Positions 8,301 to 15,200 of a stretch of DNA of 64,000 nt are shown one piece after another. The DNA comes from Dyella flagellata. GTDB lineage: Bacteria; Pseudomonadota; Gammaproteobacteria; Xanthomonadales; Rhodanobacteraceae. Every line of letters starts with the position of its first letter. The stretch's first letter is position 1. A program made the position numbers and the translations under genes. Under the pieces are notes generated by a model. It had not been told where the DNA came from. It did not search any database and worked only from the letters and a program-made list of their open reading frames with translations. The stretch is from assembly GCF_030160275.1 (NCBI RefSeq), contig NZ_BSOA01000044.1, positions 1 through 64,000 on the forward strand. Reading direction: 5' to 3'.

Positions 8301-10646
8301 TGTAGCGCCCACCTGGCCCGCCGCCACGTTCGTGATCTGCCGCGGCGACGTGGACGTGCCCACGCTCACCACGCCACCAGGATTGGTGCCCGCATAGCTG
8401 TAGTTGGTACCGTTGATGGGGGCGCCTGTCGTCGGCACGGCGGCCGTTGTCACGGTCGAGCCTTGGCCGAGTGCGACATCTGAGCCGGTCATGCCAGCTG
8501 CAATGCTGGCCCCTTGACCCAATACGGTGGAGCCGGCCACGCCGTTGTCAGTGGATTGATTGCCCACCACCGTCGAATTCGCACCGGAAGCCGTCGCACC
8601 GAAACCGCCCGCCGCCGCATTCGAACCCGACGACACCGGCTGCGTCGCCGTCACCGAGTTGTTCGACACGAACGGGCCGGTGCTGCCGTTGGTCAGGTTG
8701 CTGATCGCCGTGGTGTTGGCCGTCACCTGCTGATTGGTGGCGTACAACTGCGAACCGTTGATCGCATCCGTACTGCTACCGCTGATACGCCCAGCCGCCA
8801 CGTTGGTGATCGTGCGTTCGCTACCCACCACACCCACGCTCACCGTGCTGGTGGGATTAGTGCCGGCAAAGCTGTAGCTGGTGAAGCCGATGGTGGTGCC
8901 CGTGGTCTTTACCACCGTGGCCGTCACCGAACCCGCGCCCAGCGCCACATCGCCCGCTTGTGCGCTCGCCGTAGCGCCGGCACCCAACGCAATCGCATTG
9001 GTCTTACTTGCGGTGGCGGTATCGCCGAATGCCAAGGCGCTTGCGGCAGTTGCATTGGAAGAGTTACCCAGCGCCACCGCACCTTGTCCGGTGGCGTTGT
9101 TGGTATTGCCGATGGCAACCGCGCCATTGCCGTTGGCAGTGTCGTTAGCACCTTCGGCCACGGCGCCGTTGCCCGTTGCGCTATTGGGATCACCGATGGC
9201 TACCGCACCGTTGCCGTTTGCGGTTTGCTGCTGACCAATCGCTACCGCGCCGGTACCGCCGAGCACTTTCGATTGATAGCCGCCGGCGAAGGAACCGGTG
9301 CCTGCCGTGCTCGATACCGAGCTGCTGTCGCCGATCACGACGGTGGAGGCGGCTTGCGCATTGGCAGCGTGGCCGATGGCGATGGATTGGGCGCCATTGG
9401 CGATGGCCTGCACGCCAAAGGCTGCCGCGTTCGTTTGCGTGGCGCTCGCACCTAGACCCACCGCTGCCGTATTGGCCTGCGAGGCAGTGGCGTTATTACC
9501 CACCGCTACAGCGGACGTGCCCGCACTTTGAGCACCCGATCCCTCCGCGACAGATCCAATGCCTGTTGCAACCGCCTGATTGCCGAGGGCAACCGCGAAA
9601 TTGGCCGATGCATTTGCGGTCGGCCCCACCGCAACGGCATTGCCGCCTGCGGCAGCAGATTGAACCCCCATAGCCATGGCGTTCGTACCGCTGCTATTGG
9701 CCGAATAACCAAGCGCAATCGCACCAGGGCCGGAGCCGACCGCCTGCTCGCCGATGGCGACCACCTGCGATTGGCTTGCATTCGCCTGCAGGCCCATGGC
9801 AATGGCGTAGGTGCCCGACGATTGCACGTCGGTGCCGATGGCAATGGCCGATTCCGCGGAGGCGCCCACGCCGACCGTGCGCGCGCCGAGATAAATTGCG
9901 TTGAGCGCGGTTGAATAGGCCTGCCAGCCTATAGCTGTTGCATGATTAGTCGTAGCTTGCGATCCAAGTCCGACAGCGGTCGCGCCGTTGCCACCGGCAA
10001 TCGTTGCAGCACCTAATGCAGTGCCACCGATACTGGCTTGCGCATTGTAGCCAAGGGCAGATGCCGATGATCCGCTTGCGTTGGCTGTCGCACCTAGGGC
10101 AATGGCGTCGTTACCGCTGGAAATGCTGTCTGAGCCTATGGAAATGGCGTTGCTGCCGGAGGCATTTACGTCGGTTCCGATACCAATCGCACCGCCTGCA
10201 GTAGCCCCTGTACCAGCAGCGCTACGGGCACCTATATAAATGGAGTTGATGGCCGTGGCATAGGATTGAAAACCCACGGCGATGGCATTTTGTCCACTTG
10301 AACCAGATGCATAGCCCACTGCCAGCGCGCCAAGCACGCTGGCGTTTGCGTCCGACCCAAGCGCCGTAGCGCCAATTCCGCTGGCTGCGGAGTTGTAGCC
10401 CATGCACGAAGCCGTGCTGTTATAGGAGTTGTAAGGAGATGGGGTGCAACTTACCGACTGTGCCCGGGCCGAACCGGCCATGCTCAAGCCCAATGCAATG
10501 AGCGCACTCAGACCCAGCAGTTTCGTTGGCAAGGGGCGCGGCTCGCACAGTCCTGGCGCCACGCTGTGATGGCTCGAAGCCAGCTCCGAAGCCACCACCA
10601 TTTGCTTCAACGAAGCATTCCACACCTTGCTGTAAATCTTGTTCAT
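5346..10646 (-). CDS. Trimeric autotransporter adhesin (YadA/Hia-type, type Vc secretion)
   Basis: The 1766-residue protein has a GGAG ribosome site 6 nt before the ATG. It opens with an extended signal peptide region (MNKIYSKVWNASLKQMVVAS) and a hydrophobic core ending SARAQ near residue 63. Residues ~65-560 are YadA-head repeats (AIGxxANASGxxAxAxG). Alternating neck/stalk modules follow, with VSVGSxGxERxITNVAAG and STDAINGSQLYATN signatures repeated at least five times and interspersed with more head blocks. The last ~90 residues form the YadA anchor (coiled coil INAISTRANAGVAAGIAMA, then four beta strands) ending in a terminal aromatic Trp. The protein trimerises, forms its own outer-membrane pore and mediates adhesion. 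The OmpA-like lipoprotein gene follows in the same operon. The ligand is unknown. Confidence 0.95.
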   Translation of the reverse strand: MNKIYSKVWNASLKQMVVASELASSHHSVAPGLCEPRPLPTKLLGLSALIALGLSMAGSARAQSVSCTPSPYNSYNSTASCMGYNSAASGIGATALGSDANASVLGALAVGYASGSSGQNAIAVGFQSYATAINSIYIGARSAAGTGATAGGAIGIGTDVNASGSNAISIGSDSISSGNDAIALGATANASGSSASALGYNAQASIGGTALGAATIAGGNGATAVGLGSQATTNHATAIGWQAYSTALNAIYLGARTVGVGASAESAIAIGTDVQSSGTYAIAMGLQANASQSQVVAIGEQAVGSGPGAIALGYSANSSGTNAMAMGVQSAAAGGNAVAVGPTANASANFAVALGNQAVATGIGSVAEGSGAQSAGTSAVAVGNNATASQANTAAVGLGASATQTNAAAFGVQAIANGAQSIAIGHAANAQAASTVVIGDSSSVSSTAGTGSFAGGYQSKVLGGTGAVAIGQQQTANGNGAVAIGDPNSATGNGAVAEGANDTANGNGAVAIGNTNNATGQGAVALGNSSNATAASALAFGDTATASKTNAIALGAGATASAQAGDVALGAGSVTATVVKTTGTTIGFTSYSFAGTNPTSTVSVGVVGSERTITNVAAGRISGSSTDAINGSQLYATNQQVTANTTAISNLTNGSTGPFVSNNSVTATQPVSSGSNAAAGGFGATASGANSTVVGNQSTDNGVAGSTVLGQGASIAAGMTGSDVALGQGSTVTTAAVPTTGAPINGTNYSYAGTNPGGVVSVGTSTSPRQITNVAAGQVGATSTDAVNGSQLYAADSAINAVGNQVTNLGNSMASSLGGGSTYNSSTGAVTTSLSYGGNTYGSVQNVLSQINNSINGGGGIKYFHANSTLADSQATGTNSVAIGPVSVATSTNAVSIGDGATAGANAGDVALGAGSVTSTVVKTPSTSIAGTTYNFSGANPNSTVSVGSAGNERTITNLAAGQISAASTDAINGSQLYATNQAVNSLNTTVTNGLTHYYGVNDGGTQQANYSNNGATGANSMAAGVAASATAANASALGYSTQATITDSVALGSQSVSSRALTPASGTIGGTIIPYNTTDHTLLGAVSVGSSSTYRQITNVADGTQTNDAVTVRQLTGALSSFATTTTKYFHANSTAADSLAVGSNSIAVGPNTVVNGDNGVAMGNGALVQQNAPGGVAIGENATTNLQDSIAMGTNSTASGIQAISIGAGSSTVNPTDVALGAGASASAQAGDVALGANSVTATAVNTPNTTINGVTYAFAGTNPTSTVSVGSSTSQRTVTNVAAGRIGSASTDAINGSQLYATNQAVSSLGTATSNLGNSVANSFGGNSSYNSSTGAVTTSLSYGGNTYNSVQSVLNQISGAANGGGIKYFHANSTLADSTPVGANSVAIGPVSTAGTANAVSIGNGATASANAGDVALGAGSTTSVVKGTSSVTVGGTTYAVAGTNPTSTVSVGTAGSERTITNVAAGQVTATSTDAINGSELYATNQQVNTNTTAIANLSTAVSNINNGGSKYFATDPVGNAASATGSNSVAAGPSSTASGSGSVAIGNNSTSSGSNSVALGAGSTDGGRSNVVSVGSSTDQRQITNVAAGTASTDAVNVAQLQSAQAGSVQYDKNADGTVNYGSISVGQAGAPAQVHNVAAGTATSDAANVGQVNAGIQTAENWAQNYTDQKFAAIDHDLNAISTRANAGVAAGIAMASLGQAYQPNLSSFGVGVGSYHGEAGVAVGLSTITESGRYIFKLAASSNTRGDVGVGGSVNMVW

Positions 10647-11104
10647 CGCTGTCTCCGAAATCCGGTTTCACGGACGCTGGAAAAGGGCAGTCCATCGTTA
10701 TTGCGGGTTACGCACGCACTGGATGGGGTTTCCCGGCAGGCAACAGATCCTGAGGCGTCGTCTCGGGGGGTGGGCTCGATCGCCTGCCGTCCACGTCGAT
10801 TCGTGGACACATGCCTTCCTGGCATGCGGAAAAAAACGGGCATGAAGAGTCAGTACGAGATGAAGTCGAACGCGGTGAGGCACGCCGCTCGGGCATTGGG
10901 CAGGATGGCGGCGAGAAAGCTCAGCAAGCGCGGATCGGCTCCGCCGGTTGCACATGGGGACGCAGCTGGAAAACCGTTTCCGCCTGCGCTGTCGCAGTTG
11001 TCGCTCATGATCGCCCCCGACTTCGTATCCCTGTGGCAGTCATTTGCGTCATGCAGATGACTGTCAGCTCATTGAAGCGGATGGAAGCGGCAAAAGATGC
11101 ACAA

Positions 11105-11128
11105 ATTTGGCATGGAACATAGCCAAAT
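11105..11128. promoter_or_regulatory. Inverted repeat ATTTGGC-N10-GCCAAAT
   Basis: Two perfect 7-bp arms separated by 10 bp lie in an AT-rich patch inside the adhesin upstream region. A further TGGCAA follows at 11130 and CTGGCAAAA at 11149. The geometry resembles a dimeric regulator's operator. It lies ~460 bp upstream of the adhesin ATG. The regulator is unknown; the neighbouring AraC-type protein is one candidate. Confidence 0.35.
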
Positions 11129-11256
11129 ATGGCAATTATCGTATAAATCTGGCAAAACGAGACGCACGTCTCAGTGCCGCAAACATCCTGCCCGTCCCGG
11201 TTCCTTAGGAAGCGAAAAACCGCGCTGAAGGGAAAGAGCAACAGCTCAAGAAGTGC

Positions 11257-11325
11257 GTAGGCTGGGATGGCAATCCCAGCATTTCGGAAGCGGCAAGGGA
11301 AGCTGGGATTGCCATCCCAGCCTAC
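11257..11325. repeat. GTAG-type REP pair (BIME-like)
   Basis: Two inverted REP units face each other: GTAG followed by GCTGGGATGGCAATCCCAGC, a ~21-bp spacer, then the reverse complement of the same unit ending CCTAC. The GTAG head plus imperfect palindrome is the arrangement known for REPs mobilised by RAYT transposases, for example in Stenotrophomonas and Pseudomonas. Similar pairs occur at 29851, 44250 and 59005. Confidence 0.85.
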
Positions 11326-11374
11326 GACGTGACTCCGCACGAAACATCACGCAAGAGTGGCCCCCTCACCCCAA

Positions 11375-11397
11375 CCCTCTCCCCAAAGGGGAGAGGG
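11375..11397. terminator. Hairpin downstream of the AraC-type gene
   Basis: CCCTCTCCCC and GGGGAGAGGG form a perfect 10-bp stem with a 3-nt AAA loop. It lies 38 nt past the regulator's stop codon. There is no T-tract in the direction of transcription, so it may stabilise a 3' end rather than terminate by itself. Confidence 0.4.
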
Positions 11398-11434
11398 CGC
11401 CAATCAGGCGCAACGCGAATAAAGAGCCAAAGGC

Positions 11435-12418
11435 TCAAGAAGCAAAACTGCAGGTCCGCATCAAGGTGTCGCTTGGATGTTCGTCAAACGCCCGCCGGTA
11501 GTTCGCGGCGAAGCGCGACAAATTCCAGATCCCGCAATTCATCGCCACGGTTTTCACCGACAGCCGCTCGGTGCCGCGCATGGAAAGCTGGCGGCTCGCC
11601 TGGTGCAAGCGAAGCAGCGTGAGGTAACGCGTAGGCGATACGCCCAGCAGGTCGTCGAAGGCCATGCGCAGGCTGCGGTCGCTGATTTGCGCCGCGGCGG
11701 CCACTTCTTCCATATAGATGTCGCGCTGCAGGTGATCGCGCATGAATTGCACGGCCTTGCGAAAGGCCGGATAGGAAGCGCGATAGCTGGCCGAATACGG
11801 CAAGAACGAGCCGCCCTGGCCGGACAATGCCCTGACGCCGCGTTCGTCGGCCAGGAAGTCCATCGCGTCGCTTTCCATCAATCGTAGAAGCTGCTGACTG
11901 TTTCCTTCGGCCAACCCCTGGTACAGCATCGAGTACAAGGTACGCAGCGGCGTACCGGCATGGCTTTGGGGCCTGAACAAGGCGTACTTCCTGCCGGACA
12001 GGCCAAAGGCGTCGGCATGCGCATCGATCATGCGTTTTGCCGCCCCATGCAGCGGCGCCAGCATCATGCTTACGCGCGATCCCGCACCCAGCATCAGTCC
12101 GCAGCTGCTGTCGGGCAGCGCCAGCAGCATCGCATCCTCGGTCAGCGACATCCCGGCACACCAGCTTTCCGGGGCCGGCTCGTGCAGATAGCAAGCCAGG
12201 TAATGGCTATTGGGCAACACCAGGCGCCCATGCAGGGCGAAATCCGTCACGAAGCTGCAAAAGCTCGCAGCGCCGTGTCGGTGGCTGCCAAAGGCACCGC
12301 TCAAGCCGCCTTCCTGCAAGGAAATCGCCTCCAGCCTGCATGTCTGCAACATGCGGCCGATGACGGTGAGACCGGGCAGCGGAAGCTTGCGTTCAACCAC
12401 GGATTCCAGCGGTTCCAT
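11435..12418 (-). CDS. AraC-family transcriptional regulator
   Basis: This 327-residue protein has a C-terminal AraC/XylS DNA-binding domain (about residues 215-320): YPAFRKAVQFMRDHLQRD, then helix-turn-helix one MEEVAAAAQISDRSLRMAFDDLLGVSPTRYL and helix-turn-helix two VKTVAMNCGIWNLSRFAANYRRAFDEHPS. The N-terminal ~200 residues show no sugar-binding cupin motif that I recognise and resemble the variable sensor half of EutR/FeaR-like regulators. It is probably a single-gene transcript pointing towards the adhesin operon, with a hairpin after its stop. Effector and targets are not evident. The adhesin genes downstream are the obvious candidate targets, which is inference from position only. Confidence 0.88.
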   Translation of the reverse strand: MEPLESVVERKLPLPGLTVIGRMLQTCRLEAISLQEGGLSGAFGSHRHGAASFCSFVTDFALHGRLVLPNSHYLACYLHEPAPESWCAGMSLTEDAMLLALPDSSCGLMLGAGSRVSMMLAPLHGAAKRMIDAHADAFGLSGRKYALFRPQSHAGTPLRTLYSMLYQGLAEGNSQQLLRLMESDAMDFLADERGVRALSGQGGSFLPYSASYRASYPAFRKAVQFMRDHLQRDIYMEEVAAAAQISDRSLRMAFDDLLGVSPTRYLTLLRLHQASRQLSMRGTERLSVKTVAMNCGIWNLSRFAANYRRAFDEHPSDTLMRTCSFAS

Positions 12419-12891
12419 GCGACGTTCCCATTCTTATGATCGGTGGCTGCAACCTGCGCGGGCCTGCGCGGCGTTGTTGAAAAAACGAAGCACGGCGCAA
12501 TGGCTCGCGCTTCTATCACCGCAGGATCAATGGAGGCTTGTGTCGCGAGTGGTCGATACGGACCTGCCCGGTTGAGGCGGACCAAGTGTCGCAAACGTTT
12601 ACATAAAGCATGAAAAGACGCCCCCTGGAACATCTTTGGTCATGGCATGACGAAAGGCATCTCGCTCTATCCGAGAACGGGAAGCCGCCCCTGCACTCGC
12701 TCCCCTACCGTTTAGGCAATCCTTCAAAAGCGCCTGCGGATTGGGGGAATGGGTGTGCCGTTAAAGGCCAGGCTGAAGCATAGGCGTCATTTAGATCGGA
12801 TGAAATAAGAGGAATCTCATTCTTCGTCAAGATTGTGTGATGACGACCTACACATAGGTGAGGATTGCGTGATGACCGCGCCGGGTTCGCC
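12419..12891. other. Intergenic region with a 14-bp direct repeat
   Basis: No gene is supported in these ~470 bp. A near-identical direct repeat, GATTGTGTGATGAC at 12831-12844 and GATTGCGTGATGAC at 12863-12876, lies 32 bp apart just past the 3' end of the response-regulator gene. The spacing is three helical turns, which would suit a regulator site, but its position downstream of the gene makes the role unclear. Confidence 0.3.
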
Positions 12892-13554
12892 CTAACCCGC
12901 CAAGCCATGCGTGCGCGCGTACTCGAACAGCTGCCCATCGCTGCTTAGCCCCAGCTTCTCCATGGCGCTGCGTTTCTGCCTGCTGACGGTCTTGACGCTG
13001 CGATGCGTAAGAGTGGCGATTTCGGTGATGCTGCGCCCTTGCGCGAACATGCGGATCACCTCCATCTCGCGCCTGGAAAGTTGCGGTCCCGCTTTGGCGC
13101 CGTCAGCCTGCGTACGTGTCGCATGCTCGCCAGCCAATTGCTCGCCCAGATGCCTGCTCACATAGGTGCGACCACCGCGCACCGTGCGCAGTGCAAGCAA
13201 CAACTCGTGGACAACGTGCGCCTTTTCCACCACTGCATCCGCGCCTTCCTGGTACAGGCTGCGAAAGATCGCGGAGTTGCGCAGCGCTGTCAGCACCACG
13301 ATGGGCAACCTGGGATGACGCCTGCGTATTTCATGCAGCAGGGTGACGCCGTCGAGCGCGACGGCGCCTTGCTGCTCATCGGGCATCAGAAAATCGAGGA
13401 TGACCAGGTCGCACGCCGTGTGTGCGAGCACCTCCAGCAGCTTGACGCCGCCGGCCGCCTGCCCAACCACCTCGTAATCTTCGCCACAGTGTTCCAGGAT
13501 GGTACGCAGACCGATGCGCACCACTTCGTGGTCATCCGCTATCACAACCCGCAC
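12892..13554 (-). CDS. Orphan LuxR/NarL-type (RcsB-like) response regulator
   Basis: In this 220-residue protein the receiver domain carries the acidic pair D7/D8, the phosphoacceptor D54 (LVILDFLMPD), T89 (VVLTA) and K111 (VVEKAHV), so it should be phosphorylatable. The C-terminal ~60 residues are a LuxR helix-turn-helix (LSRREMEVIRMFAQGRSITEIA, then a recognition helix around HRSVKTVSRQKRSAMEKLG). The domain order and the KTVSRQKR helix resemble RcsB and related capsule/biofilm regulators. No histidine kinase or phosphotransfer gene is adjacent, so its partner is elsewhere. It sits amid adhesin genes, compatible with control of surface structures; that link is inference. Confidence 0.88.
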   Translation of the reverse strand: MRVVIADDHEVVRIGLRTILEHCGEDYEVVGQAAGGVKLLEVLAHTACDLVILDFLMPDEQQGAVALDGVTLLHEIRRRHPRLPIVVLTALRNSAIFRSLYQEGADAVVEKAHVVHELLLALRTVRGGRTYVSRHLGEQLAGEHATRTQADGAKAGPQLSRREMEVIRMFAQGRSITEIATLTHRSVKTVSRQKRSAMEKLGLSSDGQLFEYARTHGLAG

Positions 13555-14048
13555 GTGTCACCTGCTTCCCGGCCTTGCGCATCCCGCACAAAGCAAGTTT
13601 TTTTCAATTGCTATCACAAGCCATGCTTCATGCATGAATGCCACTAGTCACGGTCGGGTTTGCCAGGGCAAGGCGACACTTATCATTCCATAGTACAAAA
13701 TTTGAAAACCTGGCTCCATGCGGACAGATGCCACCGCTCAACGACGCTGTCATCAACGCCGGCCATGGCATGCACGAGATCGTTGGTTCAGTTTAGTGGC
13801 GAGGTTGCCAGCCCCGAAGGATCAGGATCAATCCCAAAGGCAGTCATTACGGGACACATTGCAAAAAAAGCGCACTGCATCACAGTCTGCGCAACTGACA
13901 TTTGCTTTGCGCGAACAGCTGTTGCGTCTTGGCACGCGCTCGTGGGAAAGCTGTTAGTCCCGTCCGGTTTTTTTGTGATGCGTTCAGCGCTTTTCGCGCA
14001 CCGGCTGAACTAGCTTCGGTTTCAGCAGAACGACCAAAGGGGTTGGCC
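13555..14048. other. Intergenic region between divergent genes
   Basis: About 490 bp lie between the response-regulator start (leftward) and the small secreted protein's start (rightward). A reading frame in phase with the rightward gene begins at 13902, but its extra 49 residues have no ribosome site and look random. I see no RNA gene or clear operator here. It presumably contains both promoters. Confidence 0.35.
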
Positions 14049-14570
14049 ATGAACACCTTCGTGCGTGGACTGGCTTTGCTTCTGCTTGCCCTTCCCCTCT
14101 GGGCAACGGCCCAGAACACCCAGGACGTTTCCCGCATCGGCGGATCCATTTACCCCACAATGATCAAGCCGGCACCGGTCCCTGTGCCGGGACCGACGCC
14201 AAGTGCGCATCCTTCTTTCGCGACACAAGGCATCCAGGCGGTATGCATCGGTTCGCCCGCCCATGCCGACCGCTGCGGGGCGCAAGCGAACATGGCGTTT
14301 TGTGATGTGGACGACGTGGGTCTGGCTCATTGCTTGTCGCATTACGCGAAGGCGTTGGTGAAGCAACCGGATGGGGCGAGGCGCGCCTTGAGCTTTACGG
14401 TGCAGGATGCGCACGGTGCATCGAGCATCGTGACGGTGCTGGCGACGTTGGCGCAGAGCGATAAAGCGATCGCCAAAGCGGCCCTGGATGGAATGCCAAG
14501 CGCGGAGATCGTCGCCATGCGGACGTCAACCGGTGATATGCCCTACTCGGAGGCATCACGCTTGCCGTGA
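14049..14570 (+). CDS. Secreted protein of unknown function
   Basis: The 173-residue protein starts at MNTFVRGLALLLLALPLWA after AAGGGG; the upstream in-frame extension is unlikely. The signal peptide ends ATAQN near residue 23. A Pro-rich stretch (PAPVPVPGPTP) follows, then a domain with four cysteines (VCIG, RCGAQ, FCDVDD, HCLS) that could form two disulfides in the periplasm. The C-terminal part is alanine-rich and probably helical. I do not recognise the family. The gene converges with the next small secreted-protein gene, their ends being 8 bp apart. Possible roles include an envelope or extracellular factor, but nothing in the sequence decides this. Confidence 0.65.
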   Translation: MNTFVRGLALLLLALPLWATAQNTQDVSRIGGSIYPTMIKPAPVPVPGPTPSAHPSFATQGIQAVCIGSPAHADRCGAQANMAFCDVDDVGLAHCLSHYAKALVKQPDGARRALSFTVQDAHGASSIVTVLATLAQSDKAIAKAALDGMPSAEIVAMRTSTGDMPYSEASRLP

Positions 14571-14578
14571 ATGCATCC

Positions 14579-15088
14579 CTAGGGCTGGTCCAGCAGGTGC
14601 CCATGCTGCAAACCGAACCGCCGCACCAGCTTTTGGGTGGGCGGCGCGGCCATCGGCGCATTGCCGGCACGGCCCAGATATGTCACCACGATCTGGCCGT
14701 GCTCGACCACAACGCTTTTTGGCACGATGCGATCGCCGATCAGCGCCGCAGGATAACTGCGGCCGTTGCGTGGTACAGCCGCCACATAGATGAAGCTGCC
14801 GCTACCGCCGGGATCGTCACTGAGCAAACTCACCACCACCGGCTCACCGTCGAAGTTGCCGCAGGCCTGCGCGCCGGGAATCAACCGGGTTTCGTGCATC
14901 GTGTGCGAGCCGGGTGCAGCAGGTTGCGAGCGCGCGCCGTTGACCAGGGTGATCGCATCGCCTTCGATCGTGTAGGTGGCATTGGCGGGGTCGGCCAGTT
15001 TAGCGGTGTTGCAATCGAGACTGGCCTGCGCATGCGCGGCAAGGGCTGGCAGGAACAGGCCGATGACCCAGAAGGGGATTGATTTCAT
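14579..15088 (-). CDS. Secreted protein of unknown function
   Basis: The 169-residue protein starts at MKSIPFWVIGLFLPALAAHA, with GGAG 9 nt upstream; further upstream in-frame ATGs are less well placed. It has a signal peptide ending AHAQA. The mature chain has two cysteines (LDCNTAK, QACGNFDG), beta-rich segments (ATYTIEGDAITLVNG; EPVVVSLLSDD; GSFIYVAAVP) and a conserved-looking core LIGDRIVPKSVVVEHGQIVVTYLGR. I do not recognise the family. It lies just downstream of tpsB on the same strand, separated by a strong hairpin, so it is probably not part of the tps operon proper. Confidence 0.65.
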   Translation of the reverse strand: MKSIPFWVIGLFLPALAAHAQASLDCNTAKLADPANATYTIEGDAITLVNGARSQPAAPGSHTMHETRLIPGAQACGNFDGEPVVVSLLSDDPGGSGSFIYVAAVPRNGRSYPAALIGDRIVPKSVVVEHGQIVVTYLGRAGNAPMAAPPTQKLVRRFGLQHGHLLDQP

Positions 15089-15155
15089 GGCGGGCATCTC
15101 CGTTGTCGCCTCTTCTGTTGCGACGGGAGTGTGCCATGAATGAGTGCGATCCGTA

Positions 15156-15183
15156 CTCCCTCCCCGGCTTATCGGGGAGGGAG
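15156..15183. terminator. Hairpin after tpsB
   Basis: CTCCCTCCCCG and CGGGGAGGGAG form an 11-bp stem with a 6-nt loop, 18 bp past the tpsB stop. It belongs to the same C-rich palindrome family as those at 3.6-3.8 kb and 45.7 kb. There is no T-run, so termination is plausible but unproven. Confidence 0.45.
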
Positions 15184-15200
15184 CAATGCTCTGGGTCGTA

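Larger units (their letters stand above)
10647..11434. other. Intergenic region upstream of the adhesin operon
   Basis: This gap of ~790 bp separates the adhesin start from the 3' end of the AraC-type gene. It holds small inverted repeats near the adhesin (GTCCACG/CGTGGAC around 10790-10810 and ATGCC/GGCAT just after), a 7+7 inverted repeat at 11105-11128, a REP pair and a C-rich hairpin. Short reading frames on either strand overlap the REP pair or lack ribosome sites and are not credible genes. The long 5' region suggests a regulated adhesin promoter. Confidence 0.5.

Noticed and set aside
11005-11340. A 111-codon minus-strand frame with a hydrophobic stretch
   Set aside because: It runs through a REP pair, starts within it and has no ribosome site.
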